Shown: positions 16,296 to 25,142 of the stretch, piece after piece
Layout: every line of letters begins with the position of its first letter
Numbering within the stretch: position 1 is the stretch's first letter
Source: RDYJ01 sp034931405
GTDB taxonomy: Bacteria > Cyanobacteriota > Cyanobacteriia > Cyanobacteriales > Nostocaceae
Reading direction: 5' to 3'
Assembly (NCBI RefSeq): GCF_034931405.1
Contig: NZ_JAYGHA010000014.1
Location: forward strand, 81,261 to 145,260
Length of the DNA stretch: 64,000 nt
Position numbers and translations under genes: made by a program
Notes under the pieces: model-generated
Databases searched by the model: none
Seen by the model: only the letters and a program-made list of their open reading frames with translations
Told to the model about the DNA's origin: nothing

Positions 16296-16351
16296 CTCTT
16301 TATACTCTTGCCCTTTTGTCCTCTGCTCTTTTTCCTTGTCCCCTGCCCCCG

Positions 16352-16371
16352 CCGCCTAGCGGAATTTTTTT
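16352..16371 (+). terminator. Short GC hairpin with T-run behind the FGE gene
   Basis: CCGC (16352-16355) and GCGG (16359-16362) around CTA, followed by AA and seven T. It can be a terminator. DGR target genes also carry a GC-rich hairpin just after the VR that assists homing, so a second role is possible. Confidence 0.55.
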
Positions 16372-16394
16372 GAATGAATACTGTATGTGGAAAC

Positions 16395-16481
16395 CTTATA
16401 TATATGGGCGCATACTTTTCCACTAATAACATAAGCATAGTCGAAACTGAGAATTTTGTCAATGTCTGAATCAGGATATCC
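16395..16481 (-). repeat. Promoter-bearing repeat, copy 3 (inverted)
   Basis: Read on the minus strand: TCCTGATTCAGACA, TTGACA/TATGCT, TTATGTTATTAGTGG, ATGCGCCCATATATATA. Its TATATATA end faces the FGE gene, as do those of copies 1 and 2, so the gene is bracketed by inverted copies. Confidence 0.75.
16434..16462 (-). promoter_or_regulatory. Consensus-like sigma-70 promoter in repeat copy 3
   Basis: TTGACA at 16462-16457 and TATGCT at 16439-16434 on the minus strand, spacing 17. It would transcribe antisense into the end of the FGE gene. Confidence 0.5.
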
Positions 16482-16852
16482 AGGATTTGCAGGATTTGCA
16501 GGATGTTATTTAATGATTGTTTGTTGGGATTTTGGGGATGATTTTCATGATTTTTGTGGAATTTGAGGTTTTGAGGATGTCAGGATTGATAGTTCAAAAG
16601 ATATAGGGTTTTGATTTGAGGGTTAAGAAAAAAAATGTATTTATAGATAACAATTAAACAGTCATCATCCTGTAAATCTTTTAATCCCGTACTTCGACTT
16701 CGCTCAGTAACCGAAAATCCTGATTCAGACAAAATTCTTCTTAATAAGAAATTAATATTTTGTTAGTTGCATATATATATACAGTTTCCGTAATTTCCAG
16801 GAAAATATGCCATAACAGAAGCGAAGATACTAACAAAATTGAGTGTCTATAA
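16482..16852. other. Intergenic, repeat-derived
   Basis: No gene. It holds CAGGATTTG repeats, another TCCTGATTCAGACA block (about 16717-16730) and a run of TA dinucleotides near 16770-16781, the same elements that make up the promoter-bearing repeats. Confidence 0.6.
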
Positions 16853-17320
16853 ATGAACAAACGTCAAATTCAGTTTAGTGAAGGCCGTGCCAAAATTGAT
16901 CTTTACCAACTTCAGAATTTGTTTAATATTGCCGCATTTTGGGCAAAAGAGCGTAGTATAGAGAATCTAGGCATAGCTATTGCCAATAGTGAACCAGTTA
17001 TTTCGGTTTGGGATAGAGAGCAACTGATTGGGTTTGCTAGAGGTAATTCTGATGGCATCTATCGCGCTACAATTTGGGATGTTGTCATTCATCCAGAGTA
17101 TCAAGGAAAGGGACTAGGAATCAAATTAGTAGAAACCGTTTTAACTCATCCAATCATGCAAGTAGAACGTGTTTATCTCATGACTACTCATCAACAGACA
17201 TTTTACGAAAAGATTGGGTTTCAAACTAATAGCACAACAACGATGGTACTATATAATCAGTCTAATTTTGCTCCTCTGGAGACTGGAGAAATTCAACTTC
17301 AGGAATCGTTAAGGGGATAG
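16853..17320 (+). CDS. GNAT family N-acetyltransferase
   Basis: A 155-residue acetyl-CoA-dependent acetyltransferase of the GNAT fold. The acetyl-CoA binding motif A is WDVVIHPEYQGKGLGIKLVE (Q/R-x-x-G-x-G/A pattern as QGKGLG), followed by motif B with FYEKIGFQTN. The substrate cannot be told from the sequence. Its 3' end overlaps the end of the convergent histidine kinase gene by 59 bases, which is unusual and means that the last residues of both proteins share DNA. Confidence 0.88.
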   Translation: MNKRQIQFSEGRAKIDLYQLQNLFNIAAFWAKERSIENLGIAIANSEPVISVWDREQLIGFARGNSDGIYRATIWDVVIHPEYQGKGLGIKLVETVLTHPIMQVERVYLMTTHQQTFYEKIGFQTNSTTTMVLYNQSNFAPLETGEIQLQESLRG

Positions 17321-18197
17321 AGATTTGTAACCTAGTCCAATCCTGTGTGACTTCTGTGGTGATAGGAGAGGAAATAACTTCTAATTTTCCTCCCATCACA
17401 GTTAATAATCTTTGATTAAGTAATAATTTCATTCCTGAAGATAGCTGAGTGTTTTCTTGCTTGGTCACATTTTCAGATGTCATCAAATCTATTGATTCAC
17501 TAGAAATTACAGCATGATTTGGGACATCAAGCCAAATATGAACAAAATCATTTGTAGATGCAATACTGGCAGAAAGATAAATACTGCCTTCTTCCATTTG
17601 TAAAATGGTAGTATCTATTAAATTGACGATTATTTGCCGTAACCAGCGCATATCTGCTAAAATGTAAATTTCCGATTCTGGAAATGAAATAGTAAAGGGA
17701 TAATTACGATTTGCAGCCAGCATATAAGTTAATTTATGGACTTCCTGAAAAATTTGCTTTAACTGAATAGGCTGAATTTCTAATTTGTTCGTTCCATGTT
17801 CTATTCTGGACACACTCAGAATTTCATCAATCATTTTTAACAATTTTAGCGATCGCTCGTACGCTTGTCCAACAAATTCTCTTTCTTCTGCTGGATTTTC
17901 GCACAAATCATTCAAAATTAATTGATGTAATCCTATTAAACCATTGAGAGGCGATCGCAATTCATGGGTAATTCTAGCTAAAAAGCCAGCTTTAAACTGA
18001 CTCATTTCCCTAGCCATTTCGTAGGCTAATTGGGTTTGTTTTAATTCCACTAAGATTTCCGAAATTTCGGTTTCCGGCTGTTGTGGGACGATTGGCGCAG
18101 GGCTATATGGAGATTTTGATGACTGTAGAAATAACTTACAAAAACCTATTCCTAATCCTAATCCTGTTCCTAGATATAACCAATTACTAAAAATCAT
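17262..18197 (-). CDS. Membrane-anchored sensor histidine kinase-like protein with degenerate ATPase domain
   Basis: N-terminal hydrophobic anchor (WLYLGTGLGLGIGFCKLFL), then a dimerisation and phosphoacceptor domain with the H-box FLARITHELRSPLNGLIGL at about residues 70-90, and a C-terminal ATPase-like region. There, LRQIIVNLIDTTI resembles an N-box without the usual second Asn, and the glycine-rich G1 motif DxGxG is not recognisable (LDVPNHAV instead). So the His is kept but ATP binding looks lost. It could be a phosphotransfer or dimerisation partner rather than an active kinase. It follows the Sua5 gene by 12 bases on the same strand, and the two are probably co-transcribed. Confidence 0.8.
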   Translation of the reverse strand: MIFSNWLYLGTGLGLGIGFCKLFLQSSKSPYSPAPIVPQQPETEISEILVELKQTQLAYEMAREMSQFKAGFLARITHELRSPLNGLIGLHQLILNDLCENPAEEREFVGQAYERSLKLLKMIDEILSVSRIEHGTNKLEIQPIQLKQIFQEVHKLTYMLAANRNYPFTISFPESEIYILADMRWLRQIIVNLIDTTILQMEEGSIYLSASIASTNDFVHIWLDVPNHAVISSESIDLMTSENVTKQENTQLSSGMKLLLNQRLLTVMGGKLEVISSPITTEVTQDWTRLQISIPLTIPEVEFLQSPEEQN

Positions 18198-18209
18198 AAT
18201 TTTCTAATT

Positions 18210-18782
18210 CTAATTCAATTTAATATTACCTTGTCGCAAAATCTGCCAATTATTCCCTGTCCATTTAACAACAGTAGAAGGTATTCCCAAACCTTTATAT
18301 TCTGTAGATTCTAAAGTGAGAACTTCGGGAAAATTAACTTCTATTTCGATGCGATTTTCTAAAGCAGGTTGTCCTGATAAGTTGACACTAGTCGTAGCCA
18401 TTGGTCCAGTTTGTGCCAAAATAGTTTGAGCAATTTGATGATTTGGTACTCTAATGCCAATAGTAGTTGGATTAGTAGGATTCATGACTGTAGGAATTTT
18501 GTCACTAGCTGGTAACACCAAAGTCAACGCACCAGGCCAATATTGATTGACAACTTTTTGCCATATTTGATATTCAATCTCGCTACCTTGAACATAATCC
18601 CATAAATCTTCAGCTTTAGCAGCCATTAAAATTAAAGGTTTATCTAAACTGCGTTGTTTAGCAGCATAAATTAATTCTGCTTGTTTGGGTATGCTGGCCA
18701 GTGCAGGTACGGTATCTGTCGGGAAGCTAATTAATTTTCCCGCTTTTGCAGCGTTTATCAGGACTTCTAGAGAAACATTCAT
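18210..18782 (-). CDS. L-threonylcarbamoyladenylate synthase (Sua5/YciO/YrdC family)
   Basis: Makes threonylcarbamoyl-AMP from threonine, bicarbonate and ATP for the t6A modification of ANN-decoding tRNAs. The 190 residues contain the family markers GKLISFPTDTVPALA, KQRSLDKPLILMAA, WPGALTLVLPAS, TIGIRVPNH and MATTSVNLSGQPAL. No long C-terminal Sua5 domain is present, so it is of the short YrdC type. The start is ATG 18782 (MNVSLEVLI); a TTG at 18791 is an alternative. First gene of a probable two-gene unit with the kinase-like protein. Confidence 0.92.
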   Translation of the reverse strand: MNVSLEVLINAAKAGKLISFPTDTVPALASIPKQAELIYAAKQRSLDKPLILMAAKAEDLWDYVQGSEIEYQIWQKVVNQYWPGALTLVLPASDKIPTVMNPTNPTTIGIRVPNHQIAQTILAQTGPMATTSVNLSGQPALENRIEIEVNFPEVLTLESTEYKGLGIPSTVVKWTGNNWQILRQGNIKLN

Positions 18783-19009
18783 AAATATCAAAATCAGAAA
18801 ACTACTTATCTATTGTTGACAGAAACCTGTGCAGACGGGTTTTGTCTGTGTAGCAGTGATTTCCAATCACTAGGATGGTAAAATCATCCACCAATCATCT
18901 GCATTTCTCCAGCGGTGCAAAATAAGTTAACGTAAATATAGATATTTTTCTCAATAAATCTCAACAGATTGAAACCTAAGCCGTAAAGCACCGGTAATTG
19001 CTAAATTAC

Positions 19010-19840
19010 ATGATGAACATTTTCAGTAACTTACTTTCTCAACCCGCACAGCCAAAACCCGCACCCAGAAAACGCCGGGGTATTGAAATTAAATCTCCCC
19101 GCGAAATTGAAATTATGCGACAATCAGCGAAGATTGTCGCCACTGTTCTCAAAGAAATTTCTGAGTTAGTCCAACCAGGAATGACTACCGCTGATTTGGA
19201 TGTTCACGCAGAAAAACGTATCCGAGAAATGGGTGCAACACCTAGCTTTAAAGGATATCACGGTTTTCCGGCTTCGATTTGTTCTAGTATTAATCATGAA
19301 GTTGTACATGGTATTCCTAGCCCTAAAAAAGTAATTCGGGCAGGAGATGTGTTAAAAGTTGACACAGGAGCTTATTATCAGGGTTTTCATGGTGATTCCT
19401 GTATAACTATCGCTGTTGGCGATGTTACACCAGAAGCTGCTAGATTGATTCGTGTAGCGGAAGAAGCTTTATTTAAAGGCATTGAACAGGTAAAAGCTGG
19501 TGTCCACCTAGCAGAAATTGCTGGTGCGATTGAAGACCATGTAAAAATTAATAAATTTAGTGTGGTAGAACAGTTTACAGGTCATGGTGTAGGTAGAAAT
19601 CTACATGAAGAACCAGCAGTATTTAACTACAGAACCCGTGATATTCCTAATGTAAAATTACGTGCTGGTATGACTTTAGCCATTGAACCAATTTTAAATG
19701 CTGGTTCTAAAAATACCCGAATTTTATCTGATAGATGGACTGCGGTAACAGTTGATAATGCTTTATCTGCTCAATTTGAGCATACTGTATTAGTAACAGA
19801 AAGCGGTTATGAGATTTTAACTGATAGATCAGAAGTTTAA
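19010..19840 (+). CDS. map: Methionine aminopeptidase, type I
   Basis: Removes the initiator Met from nascent proteins; a dinuclear metal enzyme with the pita-bread fold. The N-terminal 30 residues (Pro-rich, KPAPRKRRGIEIKSPREIE) precede the catalytic domain. Metal ligands lie in KVDTGAYYQGFHGDSCITIA (two Asp), FTGHGVGRNLHEEPAV (His), MTLAIEPIL (Glu) and SAQFEHTVLVTESG (Glu). The start is ATG 19010 (MMNIFSNLL), 277 residues; a TTG at 18998 is less likely. A hairpin terminator follows 24 bases after the stop. Confidence 0.96.
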   Translation: MMNIFSNLLSQPAQPKPAPRKRRGIEIKSPREIEIMRQSAKIVATVLKEISELVQPGMTTADLDVHAEKRIREMGATPSFKGYHGFPASICSSINHEVVHGIPSPKKVIRAGDVLKVDTGAYYQGFHGDSCITIAVGDVTPEAARLIRVAEEALFKGIEQVKAGVHLAEIAGAIEDHVKINKFSVVEQFTGHGVGRNLHEEPAVFNYRTRDIPNVKLRAGMTLAIEPILNAGSKNTRILSDRWTAVTVDNALSAQFEHTVLVTESGYEILTDRSEV

Positions 19841-19864
19841 CTCAAATTAATAGAAATTTAGCAT

Positions 19865-19906
19865 AAATTCCCGGCTTTTTCCTGAAGTTGGGAATTTTAT
19901 TTTTTT
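19865..19906 (+). terminator. Rho-independent terminator of map
   Basis: AAATTCCC (19865-19872) pairs with GGGAATTT (19890-19897), with further partial pairing inside, followed by a T-rich tract. Confidence 0.75.
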
Positions 19907-20028
19907 ATATCTATACAAATTTAAAGCTGTGTAATTTAAAGTTTTGTAAAAATCACCACAAAAATATAACTAGAAAGTTATCTTGTTCTGTTAATAAATT
20001 TACCCATTAACAGGGGATAAAAAATTCC

Positions 20029-20913
20029 ATGTTGTGCCAAAAAACGACTTATTTACTGTTAAGCTTACTGACTACTAGTTTAGGCTTAATATCTACTTAT
20101 CAACCTGCTCAAGCTAGTAATTTGTTAGGTGAATGGTATTACACCATTGATTCTTTTAATGACGGTTTATCACCAGATGTAAATATTGGTATCTCACCTT
20201 ATGAAATCTATGGGTTAGCAATGAAAGAAACTGCTAATGAGATCACTTTTGCGATTAATACTAATTTACCCGCCCAAGGAATTGGCAATATTTATGCCCA
20301 GGATTTTCATGTCGATTGGGGAGATTTGTTACTAAATTTCACGGGAAAATCTCTAGATGATGCTAATGCTGCTAGTCAATTATTCGGTGTACATTGGGCA
20401 GTCCATGAATCAGGTGTACAGGAATTAGGCGTTTATCAAAATGTCACAGCCAAAGCCATAGCCCAAGAGAATGGTTTAATTTTACAAGATGCCAGTTTAC
20501 GGGGTTATAACAACAGGGTAATTAGTAAAGGAGGAAACCCTTCTCATGGTGATTTAGGAGTTAATAATAATTATTTCAATGAAAATCATCATGTTCAAAA
20601 TGTGATAGCAACAGGAACAAAAATTGGTGCTGTGAATGTATTAAGTGATATTAGCAATTTGGGTCTAGATTTTGCTCATTTTGGCGCTACAGGTACTCAA
20701 ACTTTGGCTTTTAGTGTGGAAAGACATTTATTACCTGATGGTAGTTTTGTTGCTCATCTATCGCCAGAATGTGATAATGATTTAATTGCTATGGCAGGCA
20801 ATCTCAAACCTTATTATCAACCGCCTCAATCAGTGCCAGAACCTTCCACACTTTTACCCCTTGGTGTGATGGCTTTGTTCTTTGTGGCATCTCGTCAGCA
20901 ATATCGTCACTAA
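20029..20913 (+). CDS. Secreted PEP-CTERM protein (exosortase-dependent surface protein)
   Basis: A 294-residue exported protein. Signal peptide at residues 1-29 (LLLSLLTTSLGLISTYQPAQA). The middle region contains SFNDG, YEIYGLAMKETANEITFAIN and GNIYAQDFHVDWGDLLLNF, a pattern I associate with a family of exosortase-dependent proteins of Nostocales. The C-terminus is a PEP-CTERM sorting signal: VPEPSTLLPLGVMALFFVA followed by SRQQYRH. Exosortase would cleave it and attach or release it at the surface. The exosortase gene is not in this window. It stands alone, with terminators on both sides. Confidence 0.88.
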   Translation: MLCQKTTYLLLSLLTTSLGLISTYQPAQASNLLGEWYYTIDSFNDGLSPDVNIGISPYEIYGLAMKETANEITFAINTNLPAQGIGNIYAQDFHVDWGDLLLNFTGKSLDDANAASQLFGVHWAVHESGVQELGVYQNVTAKAIAQENGLILQDASLRGYNNRVISKGGNPSHGDLGVNNNYFNENHHVQNVIATGTKIGAVNVLSDISNLGLDFAHFGATGTQTLAFSVERHLLPDGSFVAHLSPECDNDLIAMAGNLKPYYQPPQSVPEPSTLLPLGVMALFFVASRQQYRH

Positions 20914-20922
20914 TTTAACCAG

Positions 20923-20959
20923 AGGCAATCGCATTTATTTAACAAAGCGATCGCCTTTT
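20923..20959 (+). terminator. Terminator behind the PEP-CTERM gene
   Basis: AGGCAATCGC (20923-20932) pairs with GCGATCGCCT (20947-20956) with one mismatch, followed by TTTT. The right arm includes a HIP1 octamer. Confidence 0.65.
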
Positions 20960-21181
20960 GATCTATAATTTTGATCTATATTTTTTGAGGATGCTCCCCT
21001 GGGATCATAGCCAAAAACCTGATCAAGTTTGTATCTCTAGACATACGCCTCTCAACATGATAAGTTGCTAAAAAGTAGAAGCAAGATCAAACTTCTCCAT
21101 TAATATAATATTTGTTTGTGAAATATGAAAAATCTCTAACTCCTGATAGATGTATGAAAATTAAAGTTGCAAAAAATAACA

Positions 21182-22582
21182 ATGAATGAAACTGATTTAG
21201 CTTTTACCCCGGCTTTAGAGTTAGCACAATTAATCCGGCTGCGGGAAGTGTCACCCTTAGAGTTGGTAGAAATATATTTAGACAGAATTTCCCGCTTCAA
21301 TCCCCAACTAGGCAGTTATTTTACTGTCACAGCAGATTTAGCCCTGGCTGATGCTAAAGCCAAAACAGAATTACTCACCACCACTTCAGAACTACCACTA
21401 TTTTTTGGTGTACCGATTTCTATTAAAGACTTAAACTCCGTCGCTGGTGTTACCTGCACTTACGGAAATCCGGCTTTAGTTAAAAATATCTCTAACTACG
21501 ATGATGGTGTAGTTATCAGGATTAAACAAGCTGGTTTTACGATTCTTGGCAAAACTGCCACTTCTGAATTAGGTTCTTATCCTTACAGTGAACCTGCGGG
21601 ATTTCCCCCAGCTAGAAACCCTTGGAATTTAGAATATACCCCCGGTGGTTCTAGTGGTGGTGCAGCTGCATCGGTAGCAGCGGGATTAAGTGCGATCGCT
21701 CAAGGTTCAGATGGTGGGGGTTCAATTCGTGGTCCTGCGGCTTGTTGTGGTGTAGTAGGCATCAAACCAGCACGGGGAAGAGTCACAAAAGCACCAGTTG
21801 GCGATAGATTGGGAGGCATAGCTGTTAATGGACCCATTGCTCGAACTGTAGCAGATGCAGCTGCAATGTTAGATGTCATATCTGGCTATTTTACAGGTGA
21901 TCCTTATTGGTTACCAGATCCACAACCTTCTTTTCTCGCCGCCACCCAAGTAAAAACAACTAATTTGAAAATAGCTTTTAGTACCAGTGTTGCGCCTTTG
22001 GGAACAGCAGACGCAAATTGTCAACAAGGCGTATTACAAACCGTGCAATTACTAGAACAATTTGGACATCAAATAGCAGAAAAATGTCCTGATTTTAGCG
22101 GTTTAGTAGAACCATTTCAAATAGTCTGGCAAACTGGCGTAGCTGCCGCAGGAATCCCTCCAGAAGCTTTACAACCTTTGAATCGGTGGTTATTAGCTAG
22201 AACTGGTTCTGCATCTGAATATTTGCAAGCCTTAGCACAAATGCAAATAGTTTCTCGGCAAATTGTCGCGTTTTTCGATGATATAGATGTTTTAGTTTTA
22301 CCTGTTTATTTGCATTCACCGATTCGCGTGGGTGAATGGGCAAATTTGAGTCCAGAAGAAACATTCCAACATATTATTCACTGGGTTGCCCCTTGTCCAG
22401 TAGCAAATGCCACAGGATTACCTGCTATAGCTATTCCCGTCGGTTTTGATAGTAACGGCTTACCCCTGAGTGTGCAGTTAGTTGGGAAACCAGCAGCTGA
22501 ATCTACTTTAATCAGTTTAGCAACGCAGTTAGAAGCAGCTAATCCTTGGATTCAACATCGTCCATCCAATTTTGGATTTTAG
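21182..22582 (+). CDS. Amidase (amidase-signature family)
   Basis: A Ser-cisSer-Lys hydrolase of amides. The catalytic Lys is in PISIKDLNS (about residue 82), the cis-Ser in TPGGSSGGAAASVAAGLSAI (about 158) and the nucleophile in QGSDGGGSIRGPAACCG (about 181). The length of 466 residues from ATG 21182 is normal; a TTG at 21167 is less likely. It is not GatA by context: gatB and gatC are absent, and the C-terminal half (VLVLPVYLHSP, ATGLPAIAIPVGF) is of the general amidase type. The substrate is unknown. Heptamer repeats follow it to about 22605. Confidence 0.9.
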   Translation: MNETDLAFTPALELAQLIRLREVSPLELVEIYLDRISRFNPQLGSYFTVTADLALADAKAKTELLTTTSELPLFFGVPISIKDLNSVAGVTCTYGNPALVKNISNYDDGVVIRIKQAGFTILGKTATSELGSYPYSEPAGFPPARNPWNLEYTPGGSSGGAAASVAAGLSAIAQGSDGGGSIRGPAACCGVVGIKPARGRVTKAPVGDRLGGIAVNGPIARTVADAAAMLDVISGYFTGDPYWLPDPQPSFLAATQVKTTNLKIAFSTSVAPLGTADANCQQGVLQTVQLLEQFGHQIAEKCPDFSGLVEPFQIVWQTGVAAAGIPPEALQPLNRWLLARTGSASEYLQALAQMQIVSRQIVAFFDDIDVLVLPVYLHSPIRVGEWANLSPEETFQHIIHWVAPCPVANATGLPAIAIPVGFDSNGLPLSVQLVGKPAAESTLISLATQLEAANPWIQHRPSNFGF

Positions 22583-22857
22583 ATTTTGGATTTTGGATTT
22601 TTGCGATTGACAAGAGGTAAGAAATTTGTTATCATTACCTTGACAAGGAAGAACTATTTTAAAATATATATAGATTAATCATAATCAGGTAGGAGTTTAG
22701 CATTGCTAAACCCTTAATCATTAAACCTGTCCAAAAATTTATGTTAAGGTAATCAAAATTGTAGCGTCGGTTGACTCAAAGAAAACCCAACATTAGGAAA
22801 CTCAGCATAATCCAAACTGTATTGGTCGGCGCTATTGCTTAATTTAACCATTGCCCC

Positions 22858-24195
22858 TTAAATTAAAAAACGTACCAAAACATACAATGCCGCAGTTACA
22901 AGCTGTAATAAAGTAATGGGAATCCCATAATGTAGAAAAGTTTTAAAAGAAATTCTTTTTCCATGTTGTTCAGCAATACCAGCAGCAATAATATTAGAAG
23001 CTGCTCCAACCAAAGTACCATTTCCTCCTAAAGTTGCGCCAAACATCATTGCATAAAACAGTGGTAAAACTTCTGCTGGCAACTCTCCTTGAAAATCTGC
23101 TGCTAAAATTTCTGCTGGTGCTAATCCCACATTCACAAGATACTGTTTAATTAAAGGAACCATTGCCACCACTAGAGGAATATTAGGAACAACACTCGAT
23201 AATATCCCCACTACAAATAACAAAAGTAGAGAACCTAGCAAAATATTTTTACCCAAAATAAGCCCTAAAACACCTGATAAACCTTTAATTACTCCTGTTT
23301 GCTCTAATCCTCCAATTAACACCAAAATACTCATAAAAAATATTAAGGTACTCCAATCTACATCTCGCAAGATGTTATTAACTGAATCAATTCTGCTTTG
23401 GTGAGATAGCAATAAAGCTAAAGCCGCACCTAACAAAGCCACCGCAGCAGGGGAAATAGGTATTGGTAAAGAGTCGCCAATTACAAAAAAAATCAACACA
23501 AAAACTACAATAAATGCACCCGCTATTAAAACTCGTGGATGATTGATTTGTGGATGTGGTAATTCTGCGAGATTATCGAGGTTTGTATTCCAAATTTTTC
23601 TAAATAAAATAGGGAGTGTCAGCACCACAGTAAGAACAGCAAGTACCCCCCCTAAACTCAATTTTGCTAAATAATCTATAAAGCTAATATTTACAGCATC
23701 ACCAACAATAAATGTGGCTGGGTCTCCCACTAAAGTTAATAATCCTGCACTATTAGCAACAAACACCATCAAAATTAATAAAGGTACAAAATTAACTCCT
23801 ATTTCCTGTGCCATTGGGGGAATTAACGGGGCTAATAACATTACTGTAGTTGCGTTGGGTAAAACAGCACAAATTGGCGTAACTAATGCCACTATACCTA
23901 ATAGTAATTTCTTGCCACTTCCTTGAGCAAGAATAACCATTTGTGTCGCTATATAACTAAAGATATTAGTCGGCTCAAATGCCCTAACTAATACCATTAC
24001 CCCAAAAAATAAACCCAAAGTTCCATGACTTTTGCCAATATAACCAACTGCTTCTGGTAAAGTCATAATATTAGTAAAAACTAATAATAATGCCCCCAAT
24101 AAAGCAGTAACAGTTAAATGAACCCATTCTGTCATGATGACAACAATGACAGTAATAAATATGATGACACTCAAGATAGCTTGCCAGTTTTCCAT
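22858..24195 (-). CDS. ArsB/NhaD-superfamily ion permease
   Basis: A 445-residue integral membrane protein with about eleven to twelve helices. The two inverted halves typical of the ion-transporter superfamily are marked by PICAVLPNATTVMLLAPLI and VPNIPLVVAMVPLI, and by LLTLVGDPATFIVGDA and GNGTLVGAASNIIAAGIAEQ (the GNxT/GDPxT substrate-site pattern). Members move Na+/H+, arsenite, citrate or other anions; the sequence does not decide. It follows the universal stress protein gene by 127 bases on the same strand, behind a c-di-AMP riboswitch. A role in ion balance is therefore inferred, since c-di-AMP controls K+, Na+ and osmolyte transport. Confidence 0.88.
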   Translation of the reverse strand: MENWQAILSVIIFITVIVVIMTEWVHLTVTALLGALLLVFTNIMTLPEAVGYIGKSHGTLGLFFGVMVLVRAFEPTNIFSYIATQMVILAQGSGKKLLLGIVALVTPICAVLPNATTVMLLAPLIPPMAQEIGVNFVPLLILMVFVANSAGLLTLVGDPATFIVGDAVNISFIDYLAKLSLGGVLAVLTVVLTLPILFRKIWNTNLDNLAELPHPQINHPRVLIAGAFIVVFVLIFFVIGDSLPIPISPAAVALLGAALALLLSHQSRIDSVNNILRDVDWSTLIFFMSILVLIGGLEQTGVIKGLSGVLGLILGKNILLGSLLLLFVVGILSSVVPNIPLVVAMVPLIKQYLVNVGLAPAEILAADFQGELPAEVLPLFYAMMFGATLGGNGTLVGAASNIIAAGIAEQHGKRISFKTFLHYGIPITLLQLVTAALYVLVRFLI

Positions 24196-24322
24196 AGGAT
24201 TATCCCTGATAATATTATTGATTGAAAATCAGCCAAAAGCCACCTATATTTACTATAGGCGACTTAGGAATTTATGATTGGTGTATGGGTGTTAAAAATC
24301 TATATCTGCAATTATCTTGTGA

Positions 24323-24958
24323 TTAATCAAGACAACTGGGAATACCCAATACAGCACAAGGAAAATTAGGATATAATCTATCAATCAAAGGATGATGGAC
24401 AGATTGACAACCTAAAACCAAAACATCAGCAGCTTCTAATTCAACAACTTTTTTCAACTCAGTGGCTAAGTTGCCAAACCGCAGATGAGATTTAAAATGA
24501 CTCTGCCATTCATGACCTAAACTTTTGGCTTGCCAAAGAATTTTATCTGCTTTATCTGTCCATGAATTGCTGATTAAATCTGGTTTTGGTTTAGTTAATA
24601 CCAGTGTATTTGATTGCTGTTTTTCACAATCTGGATATTCTAAAGCAAGCTGCTTTTGGGGCAAATTTAAGTTATAATGAGAATAACTAATTGCCTTTTC
24701 TTCTATTACATAAACAGCCTGTACATTGACTTGAATGTTAGTAGCTAAATGGGTTTGATGAGCAATACAAAAAGCGATATCTAAGGCTGTATGACTATTA
24801 GGTGAAGCATCATAGCCAACCATTAAAGTGAGTGATTTTGTTTGTGAATCTTTTTCACTAACGCATTTTTGAGTATCTGGTAGTAATACCATTTGCTCCA
24901 TGAGGTCATAGCGACCAATGGCAGTTTGTAATCTTGCTAACAATGGCTTAACTTTCAC
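24323..24958 (-). CDS. Universal stress protein (UspA-like) domain protein
   Basis: A USP-fold protein of 211 residues from the GTG at 24958, chosen because GGGAGAG lies at proper distance upstream and KVKPLLARLQTAIGRYD begins the conserved part; the frame itself extends to 25012. Beta-strand 1 is LTLMVGYDASPNSHTALDIA, and the C-terminal nucleotide-loop region is ELEAADVLVLGCQSVHHPL. The usual G-2x-G-9x-GS loop is altered, so ATP binding is doubtful. It lies between a c-di-AMP riboswitch and an ion permease. USP domains of some potassium-transport regulators bind c-di-AMP, which makes the pairing notable. Confidence 0.85.
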   Translation of the reverse strand: MKVKPLLARLQTAIGRYDLMEQMVLLPDTQKCVSEKDSQTKSLTLMVGYDASPNSHTALDIAFCIAHQTHLATNIQVNVQAVYVIEEKAISYSHYNLNLPQKQLALEYPDCEKQQSNTLVLTKPKPDLISNSWTDKADKILWQAKSLGHEWQSHFKSHLRFGNLATELKKVVELEAADVLVLGCQSVHHPLIDRLYPNFPCAVLGIPSCLD

Positions 24959-25142
24959 AGCTTTAACTTCTCTCCCTTGAAACGAATGATCAATGAGAAG
25001 CAGGGATACCAATTTTGGATTTTAGATTTTAGATTTTAGATTTATCTGCAATCTAAAACCATTAATCAAAAATCTCCAATTGATTAAGGAAGCCCCAATA
25101 ATAACTGCTATTACAGCCAAGTTTTTGGGGGTTCCTTCCATT

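Noticed and set aside
15086..16852. Template repeat or reverse transcriptase of a DGR close to the variable gene
   Set aside because: I searched both flanks by eye for an A-rich copy of the VR and for RT motifs and found neither.
20960..21181. Leader or riboswitch before the amidase
   Set aside because: A GATCAAGTTTG / AGATCAAACTTC inverted pair is present (about 21018 and 21085), but no known aptamer pattern; too weak to call.
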